From NCBI GenBank assembly GCA_032622095.1, contig CP136069.1, forward strand, positions 41,144,194 through 41,208,193: a stretch of 64,000 nucleotides of DNA, in the 5' to 3' direction. Positions 45,895-55,957 of this stretch are shown in pieces. This stretch comes from Siphonodentalium dalli. Lineage: Eukaryota > Mollusca > Scaphopoda > Gadilida > Siphonodentaliidae. The position numbers and the translations under genes are program-made. Numbering within the stretch: the first letter of the stretch is position 1; each line of letters begins with the position of its first letter. The notes beneath the pieces were generated by a model. That model was given only the letters and a program-made list of their open reading frames with translations. It was not told the DNA's origin and made no database searches.

Positions 45895-46075
45895 TCTATG
45901 TGAAGAAGTTTCTGTAGAAATTTGATAAAGAAACTATCTAGAGAAAATGAGGCCATGCAGAATGAGGTCCCCAGATGGTGAATTTGGTGATGCTAGCCCG
46001 CTATGCGGGATAGCATCACTAAATTCCCCCTCTGGGGACCTCATTCTGCAACTGGCAGGCACACATAACTCAGAC
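45895..46075. mobile_element. F-family MITE relative
   Basis: AAGTTTCTGTAGAAATTTGA, then GCAGAATGAGGTCCCCAGAT to CCCTCTGGGGACCTCATTCTGC. It lies about 75 bp above PNUTS exon c. Confidence 0.6.
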
Positions 46076-46145
46076 TCGAAGCCTCCTACTGTTATATAAA
46101 TCTCAAACCTCATGTAAATTTTCATGCAATAAAATTGAATGCTAT

Positions 46146-46360
46146 TTAACCCTTTCAGTGCCAAGTCCGATTTTTGTATCAACCCATATTTCCTTGATCA
46201 TTTTTCAAATTGATTGATTATAATAATGTGATACATTGATGGAAAGACCTCTTAGAGCTCTTTCCATCAATGTATCACATTATTATAATCAATCAATTTG
46301 AAAAATGATCAAGGAAATATAGGTCGATACAAAAAACGGACCTGGCACTGAAAGGGTTAA
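46146..46360. mobile_element. TTAA MITE with B-type ends and a perfect 61-bp hairpin (R)
   Basis: TTAA|CCCTTTCAGTGCCAAGTCC to CCTGGCACTGAAAGGG|TTAA. The sub-terminal TTTTTGTATCAACCCATA is also B-family. The palindrome module is absent. Instead 46186-46246 and 46260-46320 are perfect inverse copies (61 of 61) around a 13-bp loop, with inner sequence GATACATTGATGGAAAG. Confidence 0.93.
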
Positions 46361-46784
46361 AGAACACTATTTAATGTGGTGATGGACCGAGTTTCTTAGT
46401 CATTGCCAGCCAGTGAGATTGGTTACAGTAAGGTCCATCCCTGCCTCTCGCATAGCGCACTTTAATGAAAACATTTACTTGTTTTCCCTCGCATATAAAT
46501 ATTTCTGTATAAATCGCAGCTTGTAAATTATGGGATATTTTAACAGAGTAATGAACAAATATGTGTCATAATAATCACAATTGAACATTTTCCATGCTAC
46601 AAGTGATCAAGTTATGGGTGTCTAACATATTGTTTGCACAACACGCTGATTAGCAAGAGATCCCAAAATTTGGAAGGAAAGAAGTGTTAATTTCAGTATA
46701 CTTAAGTGACTGGTAGCCAGTGGATGTCAAATGTACATGCACATAAGTTAGTACCATCGAGTTCAGAAAAACATATTTTACAGT

Positions 46785-47182
46785 TTAACCCTTTACCCAA
46801 CAGAAGGGCCCTGTGCCAATGCATTCTCTTATATATGCGAGTCGACCATAGGTCGCCTCGCATATATAAGAGAATGCATTGGCTTAACACATTAAAAATT
46901 ATAAAATTGTTAAAGAATGTAAGAAAAAATAGTAAAAAGTGTTAAAAAAAGTTTGTTTAGGCCAATGCATTCTCTTATATATGCGAGGCGACCTATGGTC
47001 GACTCGCATATATAAGAGAATGCATTGGCACAGGGCATAACTGTAACTATCACAATGTGGTCAAGGATCCGGTTCCAATGATATCCATATTTGTATGGTT
47101 CTATTGAGACAGACCGAAGATATTTTAGGCTGTTGAAGCTTTATTTGGCCGGTTTTGGCCGGTTTGTTGGGTAAAGGGTTAA
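46785..47182 (+). mobile_element. TTAA MITE, A family (A3)
   Basis: TTAA|CCCTTTACCCAACAGAAGG to GTTGGGTAAAGGG|TTAA, full structure with two palindromes. It lies 76 bp beyond the donor of PNUTS exon b and is inverted relative to A4. Confidence 0.93.
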
Positions 47183-47258
47183 CCAACATTTATATGGGTA
47201 AGATATGTGATCTAATAAACAAACAAGAAAACTAGTATTTTATTTTACTCATACTCAC

Positions 47259-47345
47259 TGTTCCAAGGTTTCTTCAGCCTTAGTTCCCTTCAGGATGTTT
47301 ACATAAATGCATCTGCTTACCAACTTCGCAGAATCTCTCATCAAA
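47259..47345 (-). CDS. PPP1R10: PNUTS exon b: TFIIS N-terminal domain, middle helix
   Basis: Visible residues 33-61, containing SLMRDSAKLVSRCIYVNIL, the counterpart of the [20 protein letters not shown] region of vertebrate PNUTS. The exon is 87 bp with phase 2 at both ends, so skipping it would keep the frame while removing 29 residues from the domain. It is tightly bracketed by two nearly identical inverted TTAA elements, 46785-47182 and 47371-47771. The second lies only about 25 bp from the acceptor. Confidence 0.94.
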
Positions 47346-47370
47346 CTGGAAAGAATGAAACCCACAAATA

Positions 47371-47771
47371 TTAACCCTTTACCCAACAAACCGGCCAAAA
47401 CCGGCCAAATAAAGCTTCAACAGCCTAAAATATCTTCGGTCTGTCTCAATAGAACCATACAAATATGGATATCATTGGAACCGGCTCATTGACCACATTG
47501 TGATAGTTACAGTTATGCCCTGTGCCAATGCATTCTCTTATATATGCGAGTCGACCATAGGTCGCCTCGCATATATAAGAGAATGCATTGGCCTAAAAAA
47601 AAAATTTGTTTTAACACTTTTTACCATTTTTTCTTACATTCTTTAACAATTTTATAATTTTTAATGTGTTAAGCCAATGCATTCTCTTATATATGCGAGG
47701 CGACCTATGGTCGACTCGCATATATAAGAGAATGCATTGGCACAGGGCCCTTCTGTTGGGTAAAGGGTTAA
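47371..47771 (-). mobile_element. TTAA MITE, A family (A4)
   Basis: Inverse orientation: TTAA|CCCTTTACCCAACAAACCGG to CCCTTCTGTTGGGTAAAGGG|TTAA. By eye it differs from A3 at about ten positions over 400 bp. It starts 25 bp above the acceptor of PNUTS exon b. Confidence 0.93.
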
Positions 47772-48085
47772 CAGGGCTTTGAAAGGCAATTTATATTTCC
47801 TTTTCACTTGGTGAGTGTAGAGAATATGCTAAAGTGATAATATCACCAATATTATTCCTAACAGATTGCTATCGCTTGTCGAGTGAAGAGGAAGATCTAA
47901 TTACTGAACAATCTGATATACTATGCTCAGGATTTAATTCATGGTTGGAATTTGATCCCCTCCCCCAATGTTATGGCTCCATCCAAATAATACCTTGAGT
48001 GGAACTAAGACAGCTCACAATTGATTAAGATTCCAATAAAATAAACCAGTTTTATAAAAAATTCTCATGCAACAAATGATCAAAT
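47772..48085. other. PNUTS intron, nothing recognised
   Basis: AT-rich unique-looking stretch between A4 and D2. Confidence 0.5.
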
Positions 48086-48542
48086 GTGACCCGCCATATC
48101 AAATCCAGTCGTAAGTCGGGATTTTTTTTACCCTGTGCCAATGCATTCTCTTATATATGCGAGTCGACAATAGGTCGCCTCGCATATATAAGAGAATGCA
48201 TTGGCCTAACAATTTTTTATCATGTTTTTTAAATAAATGTTTCTTACAATTTTTAGGACATAAAATAAAAAACATCCATTACCCTGCAGGGAGCCCCACA
48301 CATATATAGAAGCATATAGAAGAGTGTCGTCTGCTCATGTTTGTCTGGGGCTCTGTATGGGTGAAATTATAAAATTGTTAAAGAATACAAGAACAAATTA
48401 TTAAAATTGTAAAAAATTGTTAGGCCAATGCATTCTCTTATATATGCGAGGCGACCTATGGTCGACTCGCATATATAAGAGAATGCATTGGCACAGGGTA
48501 AAAAAATCCCGACTTACGACTGGATTTGATATGGCGGGTCAC
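48086..48542. mobile_element. Inverted-repeat element, D shell (D2), complete
   Basis: GTGACCCGCCATATCAAATC to GATTTGATATGGCGGGTCAC. Both palindrome modules are present, separated by about 220 bp containing CCCTGCAGGGAGCCCCACAC. Flanks are AAAT on both sides, which may be a 4-bp duplication. Confidence 0.9.
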
Positions 48543-48687
48543 AAATACACTTCACAAACAGTTAAATCAACAACTAAGTACATATCCATTTTAATTTTAA
48601 TATTAGTCTGCTGGAGAATTTTTTTAACTTTGGAGCTCATCTTATTTGGTAACTTATTTCTGCACAACAAACATGTAGATTACTAAC

Positions 48688-48785
48688 CTAACTATTCTTG
48701 ACACTTCTGTGGGTCCCTTGATAGCGCCATCTGGTGCCAGCAGCGGGGACAATGCTTTGAGTAACTGTGCTGGGTCTATTGCAGG
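48688..48785 (-). CDS. PPP1R10: PNUTS exon a: start of TFIIS N-terminal domain
   Basis: Visible residues 1-32, beginning PAIDPAQLLKALSPLLAPDG, which aligns with the PIDPKELLKGL start of vertebrate PNUTS. The acceptor is ttacttacag before CCT and the donor is AG|gttagt; it ends in phase 2. The initiator Met must come from an upstream exon ending in phase 0, which I could not place. This segment forms the first helix of the LW domain, used for binding TOX4-type partners. Confidence 0.93.
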
Positions 48786-49120
48786 CTGTAAGTAAGTGAA
48801 TCACATGAGATAAACATAGATTAGAAATTTTAACAACAGTTTGTATTTCAACTACTAGTACTTCAACTAAGTTTCTCAGTACCGTCTTTCCGAGTTATTT
48901 TCTCAGTAGCATCTTTGAGAATTACCAGTTTACAAGCGGCTATGGCGATCTAGGGACATTGTTAACAGTAGCTTTTTATCTTTTAATTTAATCTTTTTCA
49001 AACCCTTTCTACACTAAATGGATTCTCCCAGTCAGTTACAAAGTGTGCATCAGAATCCAATTCGATTATTCCCGTATCATCCAGTTTCAACAAGAATGTA
49101 ATTTCACCAAAAAGCCGATT

Positions 49121-49302
49121 TACAGTAATGCCCTAAATAATCGACTCCTTAACCACAGCAGAATTATGGGTAATTTTTCAGGATTTAATTGGAAATATGG
49201 CTTTCCGATGAATGGCAATAAGCCATATTTCCGACTAAATCCTGAAAAATTACCCATAATTCTGCTGTGGTTAAGGAGTCGATTATTTAGGACATTACTG
49301 TA
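49121..49302. mobile_element. Palindromic TA-flanked MITE (E9)
   Basis: TA|CAGTAATGCCCTAAATAATC to GGACATTACTG|TA. The loop part is deleted on one arm. Confidence 0.88.
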
Positions 49303-49331
49303 GTTTAAAAAATTTGTTTATTACAAATAAA

Positions 49332-49399
49332 TACAGTAATGCTCTAAGTAATCGACTTCTTAACCACAGCAGAGAAGTCTTACTTAGAGCATTACTGTA
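49332..49399. mobile_element. Palindromic TA-flanked MITE (E10), minimal
   Basis: TA|CAGTAATGCTCTAAGTAATC to GAGCATTACTG|TA, only 68 bp: both ends remain with nearly all of the interior lost. A C run follows at 49404-49418. Confidence 0.8.
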
Positions 49400-49811
49400 T
49401 AACCCCCCCCCCCCCCCCCATACTAAAAGTTCAGGAAAGAGATCGGCCACCTTTAAAGATATAGTATACCAGGAAGCTGGCTTGGTACATAATTTGCCAT
49501 TGTATAAATGAACTTACCATTCTGCTTAACTTTTATTACATAATTCAGCTCAGCAAAAATTGAGACAGTCTGAAAATAGAAGAGCGTAGAACTGAGTTTG
49601 GAGTAACGGGGGATGTTTCTTATCGAATCACAAATAATTAACTTCTGGGTCATGATCCTACATCACTAATGTAATCTATCAGGGAGCAAATTAACTGGCA
49701 TCGCATCGCAATTTTCTACCCAAATTTGGATAGTAGCTATACAATTTGGTATGAATTTGATATGATTTTAGAACAATGCTATCTAATCATGTCAATTTGA
49801 GGTTTTTGCTA

Positions 49812-50178
49812 TTAACCCTTTACCCAACAAACCGGCCAAAACCGGCCAAATAAAGCTTCAACAGCCTAAAATATCTTCGGTCTGTCTCAATAGAACCATA
49901 CAAATATGGATATCATTGGAACCGGCTCCTTGACCACATTGTGATAGTTACAGTTATGCCCTGTGCCAATGCATTCTCTTATATATGCGAGTCGACCTAT
50001 ATAAAAAAAATATGTTTTTAACACTTTTTACCATTTTTTCTTACATTCTTTAACAATTTTATAATTTTTAATGTGTTAAGCCAATGCATTCTCTTATATA
50101 TGCGAGGCGACCTATGGTCGACTCGCATATATAAGAGAATGCATTGGCACAGGGCCGTTCTGTTGGGTAAAGGGTTAA
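49812..50178 (-). mobile_element. TTAA MITE, A family (A5), one palindrome deleted
   Basis: Inverse orientation. The first palindrome is cut at GCGAGTCGACC and joined to the AT spacer; the second (50088-50154) is intact. Confidence 0.9.
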
Positions 50179-50505
50179 ATCAAAATTTCAAAAGTAATTT
50201 GCTCCCTGTAATCTATAAACCTTCGCATCAGATAAGCCATCTATTCTATTATTTATAGTGATACTTGTTTTAGGGGGTAGCAGGAAGGCAGCGCGATAGG
50301 GCTAGGCTAACCCCCAACAATATACAACATTGTCTTATTATGTGTTACTGCCATTGTATTATTCATGTGTGTATTGTAAATAAATTATCCTATCGGATAG
50401 CTGCTGTCTGGAACTCCTGCAGTGGATGGGCTGCATGTAGATATTTGTTACAGGAGTTATTGCACATGCGAGTGAAATGGATTATGTGCATTTTATGAAC
50501 ATCTA

Positions 50506-50883
50506 TTAACCCTTTACCCAACAAAACGGCCAAAACCGGCCAAATAAAGCTTCAACAGCCTAAAATATCTTCGGTCTGTCTCAATAGAACCATACAAATA
50601 TGGATATCATTGGAACTGGCTCCTTGACCACATTGTGATAGTTACAGTTATGCCCTGTGCCAATGCATTCTCTTATATATGCGAGTCGACCATAGGTCGC
50701 CTCGCATATATAAGAGAATGCATTGGCCTAAAAAAAAAACATTTCTTACATTCTTTAACAATTTTATAATTTTTAATGTGTTAAGCCAATGCATTCTCTT
50801 ATATATGCGAGGCGACCTATGGTCGACTCGCATATATAAGAGAATGCATTGGCACAGGGCCCTTCTGTTGGGTAAAGGGTTAA
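50506..50883 (-). mobile_element. TTAA MITE, A family (A6)
   Basis: Inverse orientation, both palindromes intact, with a shorter AT spacer (the AGTGTTAAAA part is lost). Confidence 0.92.
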
Positions 50884-51354
50884 ATGGTTGAGGTGTTTGA
50901 TATTCAGAATTGCGACACAATCGATTTCCTTGTAAATTTCAGTTGTAAATATGAGTTTTCAATGATTAGTTTTGAATGTGCACAGCTCATGTATTAGGTT
51001 ATCCCATCAAGACAAACATTTGCATATGTTTTAAACAAATTTAAAATCAAAACTGCTTTGGGTTAGAGACTTGATTGGTGACGTACAATTACATGTAGGT
51101 TTCTGTCCCTGAACTTCAAAATAAACAAAGGGTTTGCTCAAGTACTGGAAATGTGAGAAATGTCATTTAATCTCAATTCGGAAAATTATCTAGGTAAACG
51201 GGACACCTTAAGATTTAAATTTGGGAAGTATTATTTTTCGCTTAGTTTCAAATCTGCATTCACAGCGACGGTTTTGAGATTACATTAGTGATGTCAGTTC
51301 CTGGCCCTGAAGTTTGTGACAAGAAATAGAGACCGTCTCTAAAACACTATTGAG
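50884..51354. other. Unassigned stretch
   Basis: AT-rich, no open frame of note, no recognised repeat. Confidence 0.45.
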
Positions 51355-51800
51355 TGCAAGCCTGAGTTTTGTGTGCCTGTCATTTGCAGAATGGGGTCCC
51401 CAGAGGTTGAATTTAGTGACACTATCCCACATAGCGGGCTAGCATCACTAAATTCACCTCATTCTGCTTAGGCCTCATCTTCTCTGAAAAGTTTCGTTGT
51501 TATAAAATTTCTTCTTCACATAGATTCTAATTCTTATTTAATTTAGTTTCCCTATATCCCCAAATTGGCAGCCAACACATTGCATAATCGAGGTTCCCAA
51601 TGGGTGTACATCACATTATTCACCATTTGGGAACTTCAATCTGAGTCTAATGTCTCTAGCAGATGAGGCCATGCAGAATGAGGTCCCCAGAGGGTGAATT
51701 TAGTTATGCTAGCCCACTATGCAGGATAGCATCACTAAATTCACCCTCAGGGGACCTCATTCTGCAAATGATACATGTAGGCACAATTAACTCTGGCTTG
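51355..51800. mobile_element. F-family MITE relatives, paired
   Basis: Two GCAGAATGRGGTCCCCAGAG hairpins (51385-51475 and 51673-51775) are separated by CATCTTCTCTGAAAAGTTTC, CCCAAATTGGCAGCC and CATTTGGGAACTTCAATCTG, the same layout as 22210-22600 inverted. This may be a larger two-hairpin element. Confidence 0.6.
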
Positions 51801-52181
51801 GTTGAATGACTGCTAACAACAGCTGATAAACAGTCATTGAGATCTATCAAGTATCAATATAAATACATGTCGCCTATTCGTCCTAAATTTACATAGAATA
51901 CATTACAGATTATACATGCGAATGCCTCATATAAATGTACAGTGTCAACTTTGGTTTTTAATAGTACAGTGAAATGAACAAATCGATTGATCGATCATCC
52001 TGTATCTATCTCGCAACTCTCACAAACAACTAGTTCCTTCTTACGAAACTCATTCAATCGAGAAAAAGCAAATAAAATCAACAATTTTGTAACAGAACAG
52101 TCATGTTACGATCAAAGTACAATCATTCACATTTCACATGTCCATAAGAATTAACCAAGAATGCAATAGCAAAAGTAAAGT

Positions 52182-52416
52182 TTAACCCTGTCTATACTAA
52201 ATGGATTCTCCCACTCAGTTATAAAAGTATATATTGCCATTGGAATAATCATTTATTCATCACAGGACTGTCCAGGAAAAATAAGCAAATGGCAGACAAT
52301 AGAAAGTGCAGAAAGAATCCTATTAATTGGTGTGAAATATTTAGATAAGTTTATTATCTGAACATTTCCTAAAGGTTAACTACTCATCAATGAGTATTTA
52401 GTTTAGAAAGGGTTAA
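52182..52416. mobile_element. TTAA MITE, H family (H8)
   Basis: TTAA|CCCTGTCTATACTAAATGG to GAGTATTTAGTTTAGAAAGGG|TTAA, the clearest full-length H copy. Confidence 0.82.
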
Positions 52417-52457
52417 GGGAGTGCTCCTAGCCATATTGGTGGAATTGTATTATAGAG

Positions 52458-53044
52458 TACTAGTAGGGCCCTGCGAATCAGGCATTTTCATTTCAAATCA
52501 AATCTCAAATCAAATCAACCAAATGATTCCGAATTGCATCAAATCTCGAATTGAATCATTGCATCAGGATTAATAATAGTGAAGATGCTACATGACTCAC
52601 TTCATAACGACGATAAATGATATACAAATGGTAAACAATGTAAATATTAATATCAAAAATGAATCAAATGCATGTCTAACAAATTAAGTGTGCATTCTTT
52701 CAGGCTGTCTCTGTTATACAATAATGAAACCGTATCAGATGCAATATTGACGCCAGAAATCACTCACGTTCACAAGTTTAGACATATATATAAAATTTGC
52801 TAGATCAGTTGAATAAGTCTTTCAATGCTTCAGTGGTCTATAGCGTAGCTCAGACGACGGCAATGTTATATATATATGCTTGGTATCATAATATATCTTC
52901 GCAAAAAAGCAACGTGGTCAGTTGATGTAATGAAAATGCAACTGCATGGTGCCAATGATTCGATACATTTCAAACCAGGATGCAGATTTTAAATCAAATT
53001 GAATCAAATGAAAGATTCTGAATCGAAACAATTAACGGTCCCTA
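52458..53044. mobile_element. Possible hAT-type element with 8-bp duplication
   Basis: The octamer TTATAGAG occurs at 52450-52457 and 53045-53052. Ends TAGGGCCCTGCGAATC (six bases inside the left octamer) and the inverse TAGGGACCGTTAATTG are similar. Sub-terminal AATCAAAT-rich words are inverted between the ends. No transposase. Confidence 0.6.
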
Positions 53045-53103
53045 TTATAGAGAATGGCATGATAGGGCACACAAGCCCAATACAAATTTGATGTATTTAA
53101 TGC

Positions 53104-53250
53104 AGTACATGTATATATGATAAATAACTATTATACATCAGAGAACATTTAGTTTGAATACTGTGTGGTGTACATGTACCTTTGTTACATGTATATACAC
53201 GATAAATAACTTTTGTACATTAGAGTACATTTAGTTTGAACATTGTGATG
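53104..53250. repeat. Two-copy tandem duplication, about 75 bp
   Basis: ACATGTATATATGATAAATA and ACATTTAGTTTGAATACTGT recur as ACATGTATATACACGATAAA and ACATTTAGTTTGAACATTGT. Confidence 0.75.
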
Positions 53251-53259
53251 AGAAGAATT

Positions 53260-54020
53260 AAGGCTTATTAAGTAGATTCTAATCAAGCACAAGGCTTAGA
53301 TTTTGATTAAAGAATTAAGGTAAATAAAACAGTTTCTGAGAGGTACCACTTGTTTTTTTCACTTTGTTGTATGCATAAAGTCTTGTGGAAATTTACAAAG
53401 TATGCCTACTCCTTAGCTGACAATGAAATGACCTATTCGGAAAAAAAATCCATATGCTGTGTGCAAACCATGAACATCGCTTGAATATAGAAGCAAATAT
53501 TACATAACAGTCTATTAACAGATTATATCAAATATCATAAATGAGTAATTATTTCAAGCTGATACACAGCCCATAAATTGGTTCACAATGGAGGTGCTAA
53601 TCACGAATGGTGGCTTTGTTATACCCAAAGCCGATTAAATCAACCGCGCATCTCATATTGGCTACTAAAATACCCACCCACTCATTCGTGTTGGCATATA
53701 GCCTGTGGCAATGTCAAATAATGCTGTTGTTATATCTACAAAGTTATTCCCCGTATACTGATAATGGTTTCACCTTTTTATGACCCATGGTTCGAACCAG
53801 ATGTTGAAGTGTTCTACTTTGAAAGCCGGTGATAATCGTTCAGAATCTAAAAGATTACCGCCGGCGCTTTAAAAAGATTGCCAATGCCATGTGAAACCCG
53901 ATTGTGTGACCTGTAAAATTCGCTCAAGTGGAGGCCTACATGTTTCCATAGCGTACATCGCAAGTTATAAAATCTAGCTAGTCAACCTCTGTCCTGCATA
54001 CAACACACTAATGACATATA
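53260..54020. other. Unassigned stretch upstream of visible PNUTS exons
   Basis: No repeat or open frame recognised. The missing 5' exon and promoter of PNUTS could lie in this or a neighbouring stretch, but nothing in the sequence decides it. Confidence 0.35.
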
Positions 54021-54023
54021 GAT

Positions 54024-54078
54024 CATGCCACGAATCTCTACTATGGCTACGGTAGCCATAGTAGAGATTCGTGGCATG
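54024..54078. repeat. Perfect 27-bp-arm palindrome
   Basis: Arms 54024-54050 and 54052-54078 are exact inverses (CATGCCACGAATCTCTACTA..), separated by a single base. Confidence 0.97.
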
Positions 54079-54199
54079 GTCTAACTAATGACCCACATTC
54101 ATCTTGTAATTACCATTCAACTGACCATATAATGGTAAAAGTGTCATGCGCAGTAGCCTATAGATCACGCATATCGGTTTTTTTAGAGTACTAATCTAC

Positions 54200-54620
54200 A
54201 TTCAAGCATAAGAGGTCACAGCCTCACAGGTCGAAGAGTCCACAACACTCCCGAGTACTAATCTATCTTCTACATGCAAGCAGCAGACAGAGTTCAGCCC
54301 CCCTCGCTGACCGCATTCTGGACTCCTCGACCTATGACCTCTGGGGCCGGAATCTGACTAGGTTTGCCGAATGGGGCTGACCGCTGACGTCGTGTATATT
54401 TTCGTAATTTGATCTAACATTTTTAATGTAAGTGCAACAAGTTTTGTCAGATATAATTCATTCTGGCTTGATCTAGCCAATTTTCAAATGAATATGGACA
54501 TTTCGGTTTCTCAGAATATTGCAGAATGAATTGTAACAGACAGCATGAGTGATTGCCCCCACTAAGTACGTGGTGGCAGCGATTAGACCAGCATAGCAGG
54601 GGACTGAACTCTGCCTTTCA
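54200..54620. repeat. Loose inverted-repeat region
   Basis: GAGGTCACAGCCTCACAGGTCG near 54208 is partly inverted as CGACCTATGACCTC near 54328. CAGACAGAGTTCAGCCCC near 54284 is partly inverted as GGGGACTGAACTCTG near 54598. More GC-rich than its surroundings. Confidence 0.4.
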
Positions 54621-54654
54621 GTTTGATATACATGTACCATTGCATAGGACAGTA

Positions 54655-54692
54655 TCGTATAGTATAGTATAGTATAGTATAGTATAGTATAT
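54655..54692. repeat. Microsatellite (AGTAT)n
   Basis: Seven perfect or near-perfect pentamers. Confidence 0.95.
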
Positions 54693-54799
54693 AGACTTTA
54701 GAGATTTTTTACAGTTTCCGTCACAATAGAAACCTCAGACCCAAAGGTTGCCTACTGAAATTGTGAGTACGACGTGTTCGGAAATTATGTTTATCGACG

Positions 54800-55560
54800 T
54801 AAACACCTAAAAAAAAAAAGCCCCCCCCCCCCCCTAAATTATTTGGTAATATTTTATGAGATATTGGATCGATTTTGACGAAACTTTACGCAAATATTTA
54901 GTGGTATCTGAGACACAGCCTGTGGGAGGCACCGTCCTGTGAGTTATGCTATGGCCGTCTGAGTACGAATTGAAGGGAGGAGGGGTGCTTTTCAAAAGTT
55001 GCAAAACACTGACGCGGAGTGGGCAGTCACTCCATTGTTCACAAAGTTGTTAATGGCTGTAAATGTGGTCCAAAGGTGACACTGAGTCCACGATAACATG
55101 CGTGTCATCTTCGGGACACAATATGTCCGCTACATGCCCAGGCCATTCAGTCTAACCACATTCCTTTGAATGACACATTTCAGAAGTTTCCATGCCGTGA
55201 GCAACATAGTTATTGAAATCAGTCTCTTTGAAGCCATTTTTCAGTAAACCATGTTTCCCACCACGTTGGCCATTGATGTAGCAACAGATAATGATGTACC
55301 AAGCCCGTGCGAGAAGTGGGGAACCAAGGCACAGCGAAATGACTATGATCACTCTACCTGTGTTTTTGCAAAGTGCCCCTCTTCCATTCAATTCGTGCTC
55401 ACTCAGCCATAGCTCACCTCACAGCACAGTGCTTAGCACACTTGATGTCTCTGGTACCACACATCATTTGTGAAAAGTTTCATCAAGATCCATCTATTAT
55501 CTCGTAAAATATTGCCGAATATATTATGGGGGGGGGAACTTTCTTTTTTTGAGGTGTTTA
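54800..55560. mobile_element. TA-flanked inverted-repeat element (I2)
   Basis: TA|AACACCTAAAAAAAAAAAGC to GAACTTTCTTTTTTTGAGGTGTT|TA. Same internal order as I1 (GGCACCGTCCTGTGAGTTAT, GCCCAGGCCATTCAGTCTAA, CACAGCACAGT). Length variation is mainly in the C and G runs. Confidence 0.8.
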
Positions 55561-55567
55561 TATTTTC

Positions 55568-55780
55568 ATAGCCCGTCTGTGTTACACTAAATCATGTTCG
55601 GTGATTGGTCAACTGCCAATTGAGTAACCCATTTCACACCCCAATAACACAAACTGTAACACGAACACGACGTCACAATTTTTTTTGACCTAATCAATTT
55701 ATAAAAACGGTCAGCAGAATAATTGGGCGTGCTTTTCAAAGTTCAGCCGTATTTCATCTGAAACCAGCTATTTATATCGA
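55568..55780. repeat. Dispersed 'TTACACTAAATCATG' repeat, copy 2
   Basis: GTGTTACACTAAATCATGTT, GGTCAACTGCCAATTGAGTA, AACACGAACACGACGTCAC. Related to 9005-9190. Confidence 0.6.
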
Positions 55781-55957
55781 ACATGCTACTACTACACGTT
55801 ACTACGTGCTTGGAAATCTTATATTAAGCCGACTTAATGTGCTGCGTGGTCTAGCTCACTCTAGCAAGTCTAAAATTATCGGCAGATTTCGTGAAAATAA
55901 ATAAGAGCTTTGTTATGTGAATAAATCATCAAGAAGCTATATACATATAAGAAACTA

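Larger units (their letters stand above)
3399..48785 (-). other. PPP1R10: PPP1R10/PNUTS gene, partial (18 coding exons)
   Basis: PNUTS is a nuclear scaffold that binds protein phosphatase 1 and, with WDR82 and TOX4, acts on RNA polymerase II termination and chromatin. I read 18 exons on the minus strand. Each has AG acceptor and GT donor sites, and codon phase is conserved across all 17 junctions, giving 2,770 coding bases (about 923 codons; human PNUTS is about 940 residues). Domain order matches the family: TFIIS N-terminal domain, basic linker, PP1-binding motif, Gly/Pro-rich and RGG-like tail. The first visible exon starts at a codon boundary and lacks a start Met, so a short 5' exon is missing. 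The final CCCH zinc finger was not found. Residue numbers below count from the first visible codon. Confidence 0.95.

Noticed and set aside
16672-50920. Recurring small frames containing LCQCILLYMRVDHRSPRIYK and the like
   Set aside because: They translate the palindromic core of A, B and D elements; the same words appear in both strands and in non-homologous frames, so they are artefacts.
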